NCBI GenBank assembly: GCA_036924085.1
Contig: JAVGWX010000005.1
Span: 39,441,164 to 39,505,163 of the forward strand
DNA from: Ariolimax columbianus
Lineage: Eukaryota > Mollusca > Gastropoda > Stylommatophora > Arionidae
Length of the DNA: 64,000 bases
Reading direction: 5' to 3'
Shown here: in pieces, positions 1 through 10,984 of the stretch
How positions within the stretch are numbered: position 1 is the first letter of the stretch
How the letters are laid out: each line of letters opens with the position of its first letter
The notes under the pieces: generated by a model
What the model was told of the DNA's origin: nothing
Database searches by the model: none
The model's input: the letters and a program-made list of their open reading frames with translations, nothing else
Position numbers and translations under genes: made by a program

Positions 1-463
1 ACGACACAGGTTTAAACGTTAGTGCCATTCATATAGCCGAATTCCAGACTAGGATAATCGACGGAAGAAATCACAAAAAACGAACGAAAGAACCAGTCCA
101 AACGTAAAACAACACCCCGTTTCCGTGAACGTAAGTCGTCGAGTAGTGTGAATTCCAGGCAAATCCGTGGTCTGGCGGCATCCATAAGGAACCAAAACAG
201 TAGAGAAAAGTAAACCCGCAGCCATTTACGGCGCCATACAAATATACATGCATGCATACATACATACACATGGACATGCAAATACACATACATCAGGTAT
301 CCCAGATAACTGAAACAAAAGATGACCAGAAGAATATGACTCTATTATACGGGTGTACTATTTCTTTGAGGTAAGAACAAATCTGGCCACATACAGACTG
401 CAGAAAATAACAAATACACATTCGTTTACTTCGTCAATAAACATTTATTTTTCTACTTCTTCT

Positions 464-760
464 TCATCTACGGTCAACATGATATGTTTCTAGTTCCGTG
501 ATGTTCACGAAGGAGGGTCTGCGTTGCAGGTCTTTGCCAGTCTCCACCAGCTTTTCAAGCATGACCGCTGTCACGGACCTCACTGTTTCTCTTTGGTCTG
601 TATAAGTGGGACAGTCAGGTAGGATGTTCTGGTGTTTGCTTAAGTGCTCCGCAATTGCACGTGGTGTGTGTCTCTAAGACCAATTATGTGCAGGTGAGTC
701 TTGTATCTGCAATGTGCCATTCAGAGTATAAAGATCTTTGTCTGGCCATCTCTGCCACGT
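464..760 (-). pseudogene. C-terminal fragment of a LINE RNase H/zinc-knuckle region
   Basis: Read on the minus strand, the frame gives a DCPTYTDQRETVRS stretch and ends at a stop near 464-466. A C-x-C-G motif lies upstream in a different frame, so at least one frameshift is present. The order C-x-C-G, then H, then DCPTY matches the zinc knuckle after RNase H in I/Jockey-group LINEs. After the stop comes a short GAAGAAG tail, as in family A. It is a decayed 3' end only. Confidence 0.6.
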
Positions 761-1037
761 GTGTCTATGCTGTCATTATATGAATTGAATGCTTGTCGAT
801 AAGACTAACTCCATTCCATTCTAATGGACCGTGATATCAGTGTCTTTGCTTGTTTATAGCTCCGTGAGTGATATCACTTGGTTGAATAAACTCATTTCGC
901 TCTTTTGCCATGGTGTACCTTGTTGGACCCAGGGTCCCTTTCAAGACCATCTCTCCACCTCAACCTTGTTTGGGTTACCGGTCATCAAGATGTCGACGCT
1001 GCTTTTCGATTGCTGAATTGTGTTTCGACGTTGTTAA

Positions 1038-1285
1038 AAAAGTTAAAGGTTAAAGGTGAGGGCTCGACTTCATTGCCGTGGGATCCCCATATGGCTCCGT
1101 CTCTCTCCACAGAATAGTATCATCTCCTGGCGAGAGCATCGCACAAAGCAAGAACTCACTAGCTCCAGCCATGAACCCAGGGATCTCCGGAACAACTGTC
1201 GTCATGAACAGAACGGCTCGAATTCGAGCTCCAACCATCTGAACACAAAGCAAACGGCTTGACCACCTCGCCACAGATACTGCTT
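1038..1285 (-). mobile_element. tRNA-derived SINE (SINE-1), copy 1
   Basis: On the minus strand it starts with a tRNA-like head containing a box A-like TGGCGAGGTGGTCAAGCC (here gTGGCGAGGTGGTCAAG) and a box B-like region with CTCGAATTCGAG. A non-tRNA body of about 170 nt follows and ends in TTTAACCTTTAAC. The whole length is matched by the plus-strand copy at 56190-56432, which fixes both ends. Confidence 0.65.
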
Positions 1286-1482
1286 TTTTGCGATAGTCCA
1301 AGGATAAAGCATGGCATATTTTTGAGAGAAGAAGCAATTATAAGAGTAAAACAGTTGTTCACTGAAAGTTTACATCAAATGTTTAACATTTAGTGATCGT
1401 GCTGTGTGCGGTCTTTCCCTGATTGATTCGTTGGCTCGTCCGTCTTGTCAGACGATGGTAATTGTGCTTTAAAGAAAGGTAT

Positions 1483-1626
1483 GTAACTTCAGTCCATGAA
1501 TGTGTCTCGTTGTAACTTCAGTCCATGAATGTGTCTCGTTGTTACTTCAGTCCATGAATGCGTTTCGTTGTAACTTCAGTCCATGAATGTGTCTCGTTGT
1601 AACTTCAGTCCATGAATGTGTCTCGT
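1483..1626 (+). repeat. 29-bp minisatellite, about 5 units
   Basis: The unit is TAACTTCAGTCCATGAATG plus TGTCTCGTTG, nearly identical between units. It abuts the 3' side of the minus-strand LINE fragment at 1640-2360 and may have grown from that element's 3' region. Confidence 0.9.
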
Positions 1627-1639
1627 AAGACCAATCCAA

Positions 1640-2360
1640 GGAGCCGAAAAGTGGTTTCCACGGTGTGTGAAGGAAAGTCTGGACCATTGGCGGCATCGCG
1701 TGGTGTGGCGTGTTTTCTCGAACGCTGAGTCTCTCAGGAGTCAGAATCTCCTTTGTTTGTATTCCTTGTTTAATCCAATGTAACACGGTCCATGGCGTCC
1801 TGTTCCCATGATTCCAAATCGATGGATGCATCATTCATATCCACTTGCATACATCCTTGTACCGAAGTAGTGACCGGCCCAGAGACCTTTTCCTCAGCTG
1901 TAATTCCGCATAGAAAAGATGCTTTGGTATTCAGCAATCATTCATCTTCCGAGTGTGTCCCAGCCATCAGAGCTTTCGAAGACTAAGCATGGACGAGTGT
2001 GCCTGTTTCCTCCAACATTTATGCGTTGGTGATCTTGTCTTGCCACCCAGACCCCAAAATTCAGAGTATGCACCTCATGTGTTGTTAAGCCGCCTCTCCT
2101 TGTGCATGTAAGTAGACCATGTTTCAATGCCATAAAGAAGGGTTCTTAGGACACAGGCCTGGTGAACAAGTGTTTTTGTTTTAACAGTGAGCTTCTTGTT
2201 CTCCCAGACCCATTTTGTTAATATGCTCATTGTTGTTGGTGCCTAACCTATCTTGAAGTTGATCTCTTGGTCCAGGGATAGTTTATTATTGACTGAGGAT
2301 CAAAAGTACGTAAAATGATTTACTACCTCGAGATCCTCATCATAAATGGAGATTACTGGT
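1640..2360 (-). pseudogene. LINE reverse transcriptase C-terminal region (decayed)
   Basis: Minus-strand frames give, in order, LDQEINFKIG, ILTKWVWENKKLTVKTK, ACVLRTLLYGIETWSTY, a GKTRSPTH-like stretch, WLGHTRKM and LRYKDVCK. This order is typical of the thumb and C-terminal region of LINE reverse transcriptases (ETWT...RR.LGI.W.D.ITN...GH..RM..RYKD.CK). Several stops and frameshifts break it. The catalytic palm is not present. Confidence 0.7.
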
Positions 2361-2911
2361 GGCTTGTTTGCTCCCTGGACCTGTTTCCTTTTCGCTGACT
2401 GTTAGTAACATAATCAATAATGGTACACCAGTAGAACAGGTGATCAGTATTGTCCTCATTGTCTCCCTTCATGAAGAAGCATTGTAATTCAGGAACTATT
2501 GTCTCCTGTTTCATGGTTAGCCACTTGTCTTGGTCCCATCGCGTTATTATCATCTTTTGTCATAACCTGCCTGGTTTCCTGGGTTCTTTATGTGTTTTGT
2601 TTCAGTTTATTTCACAATGTCGTCATCAGAATCGTAATATTCATACAAGCATTAACGATTATTGCCGAATCGTGCAAAATGTTTTTACTTTGCATTTTAA
2701 AAACGATGTCATTCTGAAAATAGCGTGAGAGGTGCTGTCTTGGTTTGATGTCATGGTGTTCTAAATAAGCCACTCATATTCTACTTATTGTGCCTATTTG
2801 GTCTGTATCACTTATCCTAAAAAACGAGATAAAACAAAATTCGCCAGTGGCCTACTAATAGTAATTCACTGTGTGTGTGTATGTGCGTGCTTTTATTAAT
2901 GTATATGACTG
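2361..2911. other. No recognisable feature
   Basis: Two overlapping open frames of 92 and 72 codons have no motif I recognise. A short GT-rich run lies near 2870. Confidence 0.4.
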
Positions 2912-3307
2912 GCATGGGACAAGGGTGGGTGCTTTCTCCTCTGCTGTTTAACATCTACATAGACAAAATCACATCAGAGATCATTCAAATTAAGACATCT
3001 TAAGTATAACAGAACTGAATACACGAATTACTCTTTGCAGATGATCAGTGCCTGCTGTACGACTTGACAAAAAGCAGCAAAATTGCGTTTACCTGTGCTA
3101 AAGACGATATCCGAACTAATGAACAGAAAACAGAAACTATGAGGATCATTAAAATACCTGGCCCACTAAACATAAGTCTAAATAATATAGCTCTTCAACA
3201 GGCCCATGACAAACTATTTTGGCAGTATTTTGTTCGGCAGACGGCAGGATCGACATTTAAATTTGTGTCAGAAAGCATCTACATTGACTTATCAGCTGCC
3301 CCCATTT
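2912..3307 (+). pseudogene. RTE-like reverse transcriptase fragment, part 1 (interrupted)
   Basis: The frame begins GQGWVLSPLLFNIYIDKI, the conserved GxxQGxxLSPLLF block. A frameshifted ADDQCLLYD (the catalytic ADD) follows, then a YFGSI thumb motif. It breaks at 3307 where the I-like element starts, and the same protein family resumes at 5219. It is 5'-truncated near 2912. Its closest relative here is the fragment at 20450-21340. Confidence 0.7.
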
Positions 3308-3319
3308 AAGCACCCGAGC

Positions 3320-4100
3320 CTTGACTGGATCAACGACTACCTCTATTCTCGATGTGCGAGGGTCAGGCTAGAAGAACACAGGAGCAAATTGGTCAAACTG
3401 CATGAGGGGGTTCCCCATGGGAGGATCACTATCCCCTACCTTGTTTATCCTTTTCATTAATGATCTGCCATAACAGTTCAGACCACACATCCACAAGGCA
3501 CTCCATGCGGATGATCTGGCCATATGGACCCAGGCAGTAAACATTGGAACCGCAAAAGCAAAAATGCATGAAGCAATTAATGCAGTAAAGAAATGGGCAG
3601 ACTCATGGGGTGTCACAATAAACAAAAGCAAGACCCTCTCAACACTCTTCTCGCTCTCTACAAAGCCAGAGCAGGTCGACCTATATTTAGAAAACAGACT
3701 ACTACCTAGAGAAAACAATCCTACATACCTAGGAATGAGATATGACAAAAGATTAACATGGGCTCACACATAGAAGGGACTCAAAAGAAGGTCATACTCA
3801 GACTAAGGCTGATGAAAAAACTGGCAGGAACAAATTGGGGCGCAGATGCAAACACAGTCAGACAGGTCTACACTGGATACGTACGGCCAACACTGGAATA
3901 TGGCTTGGGTACCTATGCAACAGCGGCAAAGACCAACCTACAGAAACTAGACAAGGCACAGAATACCGGACTCAGAATTATAACCGGAGGTCTGCGAAGC
4001 ACCCCAATTAGAGAACTCGAAGCGGTAGCAGACCTCCAGAGCCTCGGTGAGCGCAGAGAAAGAAAAATACTAAACCTGACAGAAAATACAAGCGTATGAA
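3320..4100 (+). pseudogene. Reverse transcriptase (palm and thumb part) of the inserted LINE
   Basis: Pieces in successive frames give LDWINDYLYSRCARVRLE, a degraded VPHG.SLSPTLFI block, ADDLAIWTQ (in HADDLAIW, where family A has FADD), NNPTYLGMRYDKRLTW, KLAGTNWGAD and VRPTLEYG. These align in order with residues about 245-440 of the family A reverse transcriptase. At least three frame changes are needed, so it cannot be translated as one protein. Confidence 0.75.
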
Positions 4101-4394
4101 TAACCATCCAATGCAGGGAACAGTTAATGAATTAACAAAAACCGCATAAAAAGAACAAGCTTCAATCATTTATCAAAAGCCCATACAGCCAGGAACAGTG
4201 ACATCATATCAAAATATCCAACGACAAGAAAAATCATACAAGTATATGAAAATACAGACCAACAGCCCAACTTTACGGTGGAAGCGAAAATACCAGGTAT
4301 CAATAGAAAGGTGGAAGAAAACAGAACATGCATTGAGATAAAAAACCCTAAAGCATATTGGAGACGCCTTTTCTTAACCCATGTGAACGCACGT

Positions 4395-5169
4395 CTACAC
4401 AGATGGATCGTCAGAGGAAGCATTGAGGAAAGGAGGGGCGGGACTCGTCATATTTCTACAAGATGGAACCGTTATAGAAAAAGCAAGTGCTGCCGGGGAG
4501 CCATCAACAAATCTTAGAACAGAGCAACAGGCAATAATTGAAGCAGTCAAACTATTGGATGAAAAGGGGTTAAAGGATAACATAATAGTGTTTTTGTGTG
4601 ACTGCATGGACATTTTGCAGACCTCACAAAGAGAACCACGAAATAGTAGGGAAAGGGAAGTGATATGCCAGCTAAACAAACTCTCAGACCACAATAAAAT
4701 CAGCCTCCAGTGGATTCCAGCTCCCTGCGGCATACCTGGGAATGAATGGGCGAACAGGCTATCCAGGGAGGGAAGAGAAAGAGAACAATGCATCCATCCA
4801 GTGTCATTGCCAGAAGTCAAGGCAAACATTTAAAAAAAATATAAACAACAGTAATAATAGTAAATACCTACAGGACCTAATAAATAGACTGAATGGGAAA
4901 CAGTATACCACAATTTTTCGCCTCAGAACAGGTCATTGCAGAATAAATACAAACATGTATAAAATGAAAGCAGTACAGACTGCACAATGCACATGTCAGA
5001 GAGGACCCCCCAGACTCCAGAACACATCCTGCAAACATGTCCACTGCACCAAGACTCCAGTGAGAAGACCTGGCCCGAGAAGAGAAACATACAAGACAAA
5101 CTGTGGGGAACCATTGAGGACCTGCGACTGACGTATCAATTCATGGATGCAGCCCAGCTGGTGGCATAA
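4395..5169 (+). pseudogene. RNase H plus zinc-knuckle region of the inserted LINE
   Basis: The RNase H block reads HVDGSSEEALRKGGAGLVI, then TEQQAIIEAV with the catalytic Glu, FLCDCMDIL, and LQWIPAPCGIPGNEWANRL, where the usual H and D are changed to P/C and N. RLRTGHCRINT and CTCQRG with a frameshifted PEHILQTCPLHQ (C-x-C...H...C) follow. The body open frame spans 4423-4833. Loss of key residues marks it as dead. Confidence 0.75.
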
Positions 5170-5218
5170 AACGAGTATACAAAACCGAACGCAAAGAAGA
5201 AGAAGAAGAAGCACCCGA

Positions 5219-5490
5219 ACATTAGTTTGACAGCAAAGCAACAGCTGATAAACAAAATGTTTGTGCCGAATCTGTGCTACCAGTGCCAAAAATGGCCTTT
5301 GTCCAGCGCGTGAATACATTTCCAGGCAGAAAATCAGAAAATACGTTGGTTTGGTCATCTCATGAGAATGCACCCTCATGAACGTCCACTGATTTCTTAC
5401 CGCGCTGGTAGATCTGGCTACAAGGTAAGGAGACGGCCACGAGGCAAGTGAAAAGATGTCATTAGAGTTTTTATGAAGCGACACACGCTC
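5219..5490 (+). pseudogene. RTE-like reverse transcriptase fragment, part 2
   Basis: The frame resumes as LTAKQQLINKMFVPNLCYQC, then IRWFGHLMRMHPHERP and a GRSGYKVRRRPRGK segment. This is the C-terminal (K..WFGHL.RM....GR..GRPR) part of RTE-like proteins and continues part 1 across the insertion. The fragment fades out before the TA repeat at 5630. Confidence 0.7.
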
Positions 5491-5629
5491 ACATTTACCG
5501 ACGCAACGCACTTGGCGCATGACAAACGACTAAAGCTCCCCACGGCGCTCTGCCGCACAAGTGGAAAGAAAACTAACTACTAATTAACGAACTAACTAAC
5601 TATATAGTTATATACATATACATAAATGC

Positions 5630-5640
5630 ATATATATATA

Positions 5641-5684
<44 letters not shown>
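5630..5684 (+). repeat. (TA)n microsatellite
   Basis: About 27 TA dinucleotides with one TTT interruption, at the 3' side of the minus-strand SINE-2. Confidence 0.95.
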
Positions 5685-5687
<3 letters not shown>

Positions 5688-5693
5688 GTAGTT

Positions 5694-6216
5694 GTCCATC
5701 ACAAGTGATGAAGACCACTCTCTTTGTTCAGCCGTGTGGACAGTAGTATCTCTTGCTGTGTCCGCTGAAATGGGTGACTTGCGCGGTGATTTGGATTAAA
5801 GTGAGGAAGAAACTGCGCCTTTTGTCAACCTCGCAGCCAGTTATGGCGCCATCTTTGCCAGATATATATTTGCATCTAGTACAAGATGTGTCACACTTTT
5901 GAGATGGATCACACGTTTTGTATTTCTCGATGATGTACATTGTAAAACGTAAATACAAGATGTTATCGTGCCATGCGGCGCATAGGAAATGTGATGTTAG
6001 GTCCATATTATTGTGTAACCCACGACAGCTAGTGGATGATGTGGTCAGCATCACGCAACCACCTTTACTTCCCAGACTGAACAGGTACACATTTAAGGCT
6101 CGACCCGTGAGCCAATGCGGTCGGAAAAACCATTTCCTCCTCAACTGAGCAATCAACCCAGAACAACTCAGATGCGAAGCTAGTGCTCTAACAACTGCGC
6201 TACGAGGCTCCCTTCT
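5694..6216 (-). mobile_element. tRNA-headed SINE-like element (SINE-2), copy 1
   Basis: On the minus strand it begins GAGCCTCGTAGCGCAGTTGT with box A-like TAGCGCAGTTGTTAGAGC and box B-like GGGTTGATTGC, so the head is tRNA-like. The body runs about 430 nt. Its last 150 nt (5694-5840) recur at 25272-25412. Intron-free tRNA folding is not maintained, so it is a SINE and not a tRNA gene. Confidence 0.6.
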
Positions 6217-6842
6217 GTACATTGCGATAGTGTGTAATGTATTTTTTTAACTGCGTCTTTCGTGGTTTGGAAGCATTTTGCTTGAAAAAGTATCTACGTT
6301 TCTAGATTATTACATTGTGTATCTTGAACGTTGACAGCTAGGGAGAACCCTTATGTCACGACTTTACCAATGTGGTGTCGCGGTTTCTTTCTTGGGGAAC
6401 AGAAGTTATATTCAAAAAGCCACTAAAAGTAATTCAAAGTCAATTGCATCTTTGCAGCTGGACTGGGCACAGGCAAAAGCTAGATCAACAACCCCAGAAA
6501 ATGACATGTTGACACCCATTTGCACTTGCAATAAATAGGGTGGGCAATATAAGTGCGGCACGCGTTGGCTTGAGGGTCAAGTGTTCATCGGTGTAAGTGG
6601 GCATCTCTGAGGAAAGAAAGAGCAGGGCACTAACTTGTCCTGTCAGGTGCAAATGGCTGGCAAAGGAGACGTCCATCAAATCTATCAGATGGATGACAAG
6701 GGCACACCACCACTTTATTTTCCCAAGACATCAGACGCATGACCAAATGAGTATGTTCCAGGCAACTACGAGATAATCCCAGGCATCGAATCTGTCAGTA
6801 ACCGAAACAAGGCTCAACACTTCGCAATCAAGCGCATTCCTT

Positions 6843-6945
6843 GTCTAAAAATCGCAACGCTGAGTGTGGGAGCACTGATAAAAGTTGGTAAAGTAAAGAA
6901 AGTCAAATCAGAAATGAAAAATCTTGGAATAAACGTACGTGGCTC
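6843..6945 (+). pseudogene. RTE-like endonuclease, N-terminal piece
   Basis: The frame gives LKIATLSVGALIKVGKVK and KSEMKNLGINVRG, the beginning of an RTE-type EEP endonuclease (normally IGTWNVRTL...GK.E.VK.EM..L.IDILG). The catalytic Asn of WNVR is lost (LSVG). The rest of the domain lies at 8315-8650, beyond an inverted RTE fragment. Confidence 0.55.
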
Positions 6946-6949
6946 ATGT

Positions 6950-8015
6950 TAAGCAACACTGAAAGAAAATAAGGAGTTCCAAAGCGATGAAAATAATGTG
7001 GACTGTACGGAACCTTTTCCCGTGTCCAAAATTTTAGTACGCGCATCCATTGCTCTCGGAGTGACTCTAGCATTCTCAGAATCTGTTTTGCGCAGATTCC
7101 AAACTTCGTATCCGTAAATCATTGCTGAAATGATCATGTAATTGAAAGTGTGCTCTTGTCGAAGTGTCTTTCATTTTTTTTAGAGTAATAGAGTTACAGA
7201 GATATCAAGCTGCTTTTCGTCTTCTAACGATTTCGTGGTCGATGTTGTGGTTGGTATTTATATCTTGGCTTAGGTAGATATAGGAGTTCGCATGCTCGTT
7301 TGCTTACTCTCTTAGCTCGATGTCCTGCTTTTGGCAGCAAATGTTTCTGGGGTATTATGTTTTATTTTTATTTCTTAAGATTTATTATTTATTATTGTAT
7401 TTGTTGGGCTTCCTCAATTGACCGATAAGCACGATGGCATCTGCAAATCGTAATTGGTTGAGCCTCTTGCCATCTATAGTTACGCCTCTGTTGATCCAAT
7501 GTAAATGTTGAAAAATCTCTTCCAGAGAAGCTGTAAATATCTTTTTTGGACATGATGTCGCCTTATCGGATCCCACTTGCTATAGGAACATGTACTCGAC
7601 TGTGATATTACGTGATGGCTGTATTGCGATCTTTGTTAGTATCCATAATCAGTCTGATATACGTTTCAGAGATGCACTGGTTTCAGAGATCATTTGCTAC
7701 AATATTTACTTCGATACTGTCAAAGGTTTTCTTGTAATTGATAAATACAAGACATTCACATATATGCGCAGTTCACGTGCGCTCTCCATCAGTTGACTAA
7801 TCGTGTGGAGGTAGTCAATGATGGAGAACACTTTTCTGAATCCGGCTTGTTCTCAAAGTTGGTGTTCATTAAGTTGTCTGTCGATTCTGTTGACAATGAC
7901 GTTAGTGAATAAGTTTACAGACAAAGTTCACGGTAGTCCCCAGATGTTTATTATCTCCCTTTTTGTGGATTAGAACAGACTTTGAGGACATTCATTGGTC
8001 AGGAAGAAACTTAGT
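6950..8015 (-). pseudogene. RTE-like reverse transcriptase fragment, minus strand
   Basis: Minus-strand frames give LVFINYKKTFDSIEVN (motif A), a degraded RQGD block with GDIMSKK and FTASLEEIFQHLHWINRG, LNQLRFADAIVLIG (FADD changed to FADA), and further on MTYG/WTL-like MIYGYEVWNLRKTDSENAR. This set is typical of RTE-clade proteins. Stops and frameshifts separate the blocks. Confidence 0.75.
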
Positions 8016-8314
8016 GTCAAGACGTAGTGGAAGCTGAATATCGCTCAGACATTGTTAGGCTGAACATGTCGTGTGCATGCCTGACAACAGATAGACACGT
8101 AGAACAACGTTGTTTTGACCATATGTCTGTATACGTGCACCGGATCTCACACCCATGCGATGGACGGATTAAGGATCGTGGTCAGCAATGGTACAGAGTT
8201 TTAAAATATCGGTACGCACATATGATAGTGTTGCCTTCCTCGCATCTGCTTGACTGGCGTCGACAATAAAATCAATAATGCAACACACAAAGAGTAACAA
8301 AAAGGTCAAGGAGT

Positions 8315-8650
8315 GTGGCCTTTGTCAATACGATAACACATGTCGTGGTGAAGGCACAAGTGAATAACCATCGAATTATTTTAGCACGAAGGAAATCCCA
8401 AATTGCAGATGAGGTCATAGTGCAACTATGTATGTCGATTACAACACATGATGATGGTGAGGTGGCAAAAAATGTGTTGTTTTTTTTGGGAAACATTGAT
8501 GACAAATAAAGCCGCATTCAATGTTTTAATTACAGGCGATTGGAACGCAACAGTGGAAGAAGGGCGCCTAAAAGATACATAATGGGAATGTACGGGCTGG
8601 GGAAGCACACACTAGATTTCTGAGGTTTGTGATCAAGTCAAACATTTCTC
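8315..8650 (+). pseudogene. RTE-like endonuclease, C-terminal piece
   Basis: Two frames give NNHRIILARRKSQIADEVIV, then ITTHDDGEVAK, a GDWNATVEEGR block (the catalytic D-x-N of EEP endonucleases) and MGMYGLGKHTLDF. They follow the N-terminal piece at 6843-6945 on the same strand. The intervening kilobase is an opposite-strand RTE fragment, suggesting an insertion into this element. Confidence 0.6.
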
Positions 8651-8845
8651 AATGAATATTAGGTTTGATGTACCGTAAAGACGAGGATACATCGGGACAA
8701 GCTCTTGTGGCAATAATCGATACAGATTGGCTGGGTTATTGGGAAAAACGAACGTCGATATCATGTGAAAAAATATTGCCTATACTTTTCATTACAGCTG
8801 GAGATAGGTGCAACCGATGACTCCACCTGTTATACAGAGAAAACA

Positions 8846-9060
8846 CCATAAACATCTGCTGCAAAATTGTCCGACAAAATAGAAGCAGAAAATGCAAATA
8901 TGGCCATCGCCAGTGCCTCATTAGACAAGCTCTATGTCAGTGTTGAAACTGATGTAGTTCATAAACAAAATCAAGTCGCCATCTGACAGTGTACGAAGAA
9001 GTAGTAGTAGTAGAAGAAGAATATCAAGAAGAAGATGGTGAAGAAGAAGAAAAAGAAGGG
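8846..9060 (+). pseudogene. Family A 3'-end remnant with purine-rich tail
   Basis: The bases around HLLQNCPT, then MWPSPV and DKLYVS-like stretches match the last 70 codons of family A, followed by TGACAGTGTACGAAGAAG. The tail has become a GTA/GAA/GAT purine run to about 9100. It is badly mutated, with internal stops. Confidence 0.7.
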
Positions 9061-9149
9061 GGGGGGGATGATGAAGAAGAAGAAGAAGATGATGATGAAA
9101 CCATGGAAAACAACGGCATTGACTGACAAAACGGCAGAGCGACACAAAT

Positions 9150-9490
9150 AGAAGACCAAACAAAACATTTCTTTAAACATCGTTGTCCAGTTTTTCACTG
9201 TTGTCACTGTTTCTCACCATACACTGCCTCCATTTGCAATGAATGCCAACTGGTCGACATCCTTCAGCTGTTAGAAACCGAATCACCGCTCGCTGATCAG
9301 CTCTGAACGGATTCCACAACACACCCGCCTTGTTTTGAACGGTATGTTGAGGAAACTTTCAGTGAGACGATAATGACATTTTGCAAACTTGACGGTTGGT
9401 ATGGGGTACCAGAAGTGACATCATCATGCGCATTGTACGTATGTTCACTTGTTGCAGTGTGGTCTGGTTTCATTTGGACACACCTCATAC
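9150..9490 (-). pseudogene. Mariner-like DNA transposon fragment (5' part)
   Basis: The minus strand begins with GTGTCCAAATGAAACCAGAC, matched by the sequence at 63845-64000, then reads QRAVIRFLTAEGCRPVGIH followed by a frameshifted MEAVYGEK. Such a helix-turn-helix segment is found at the N-terminus of mariner-type transposases. No DDE/D catalytic part is present. Confidence 0.5.
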
Positions 9491-9599
9491 ATTATATATC
9501 TCGACTGGCCGCGATGGATTCGTTGTCTCCTTGAACAAAGGGATGAGAAGTCGCTAGGACTACGGCAATTAAAGTCCTGTTACACTACTCCCACGGTTA

Positions 9600-10810
9600 G
9601 TGTTTGTCCTGTGCTAATGGCTAGACTCAAGCATATCTTCAGCACCAAAGGTCCCCCACGACAGTCTGGCTACACGCCCGGGGGGGAGGTAGGGGGGGGT
9701 GTTCTACCAACGATATTATCTTTGCTCTGCACCTTCTTTCCGACCTGCACCCTGAATTTAGTCGACCCTTGTGCGCTGCATACGTTGACTTGAAATCCGC
9801 CTTCGAATCGGTTGATCCGCCAGCTTTACGGAATGCCCTCCTGGGAATAGGCGACCCGCGCCTCCACCCCCCCCCCCCCCAAACCCACCTGTTAATCCGG
9901 ATCAATGAGTTACAGAAGGATGCAGGCGCCAGAATTAAATTGGGTGGCTCTCTCTCGGACAGATTCCCCACGACTTCGGGTATCAGACAGGGATGTCTTC
10001 TTGCCGGGCTGTCAACTGTCGATCAGTCAATCTTCACTGATCTTGTTTACAGAAGAAGTTGTTCTGTTATGCACCGATGGCTCTGCGATGCGGCTCTCTC
10101 TTGGGTTCTTAGACGGCGAGACGTCCTTCTTGGGCATGTCTGTAGCGTGGGCCGGTTTCAAAGTTCTGAACCTCGTTTCCGTTACGGAACCCAAGGGTAT
10201 TGAAATTCAAAGCCACAATGCGAAAGGCTCCAAAGAAACTATCCACATCGGTAGTATGATATTATCGGATTGGCAAAGCGGTCCCAATATGTCAAGGTAG
10301 ATCGGTCTAACTGCGTCTGCGAATGCATGACCTCCGACATGTATTGAGCAGAGGAAAAGTTCTCTCTTGAAACAAGGTTCACATATGTCGAGCCTAGATG
10401 GTCCCAATCTTGATTTGCGGATCCGAGGCCTGGGCATAACTGAAATATGACATAACGGGACTAGAGACCCTCCACGTGCGCAACCAGTGGCGTATTATAT
10501 GCATCCGATGGCATGACTACATCCGCAACGTGGAGGTCTCTGTTAAAACAGTCCTCCACCTAATTTCAGAAACACTGGACCGCCGCCGAGTTTGTCATTC
10601 GGTCATATCGTACCATTGAACCGAGAAATCCCGACCCACAGGATACTCCACAGGTAATACCTCAGCGCTTAGGGCCTTCCCCCCGCGCAGTGTGGCTCCA
10701 GCAAATTGCGGCTTCCGCATGCGCTCTGGCGATGCCTGAATCCATGCCGCATCAATGAGTCATGGACGTGGTCAACCAACGCAACGATCCTCAGACGCCT
10801 AAGCAAATTA
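9600..10810 (+). pseudogene. Family B LINE reverse transcriptase, decayed
   Basis: Blocks in order are AAYVDLKSAFESVDPPAL (motif A), ARIKLGGSLSDRFPTTSGIR with QGC, DQSIFTDLVY, a changed LGMSVAWAGFKVLN, FQSHNAKGS-like and frameshifted C-terminal segments, then WLQQIAAS. Runs of C and G near 9680-9700 and 9868-9881 cause frameshifts. The 3' end GCCTAAGCAAATTATTA matches the ATT-rich ends of copies at 14170-14955 and 25608-26545. Confidence 0.75.
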
Positions 10811-10984
10811 TTACAAATGTATATTCCAATACTTTAATACTGAAATCCTGGTGTACATTAAGGCATGTTATATGTCCTATGTCAGGTTGGCAAAAATCAT
10901 ATATGTCTGTTGCCTTTAAGTACCATCTCTCCATCTATTTAGTGGACGTTTTACTTCCATACATTTCTCCCTGGTAACAGATTG

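Larger units (their letters stand above)
3318..5208 (+). mobile_element. I/Jockey-group LINE, 5'-truncated, inserted in an RTE-like element
   Basis: This 1.9-kb insert carries the second half of a reverse transcriptase, RNase H and zinc knuckle, and ends in AAAG(AAG)n. AAGCACCCGA occurs at 3308-3317 and again at 5209-5218, giving a 10-bp target-site duplication. The host RTE-like frame reads into the left copy and resumes after the right copy. It is a different family from family A but shares its domain order and GAA tail. Confidence 0.8.

Noticed and set aside
12..293. Overlapping open frames of 93 and 72 codons on the minus strand
   Set aside because: They are low-complexity frames over an ATACA/TGTAT-rich stretch, with no domain.
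6130..6216. A tRNA gene on the minus strand
   Set aside because: Boxes A and B are recognisable but the arms do not pair as a cloverleaf by eye and SINE body follows directly.
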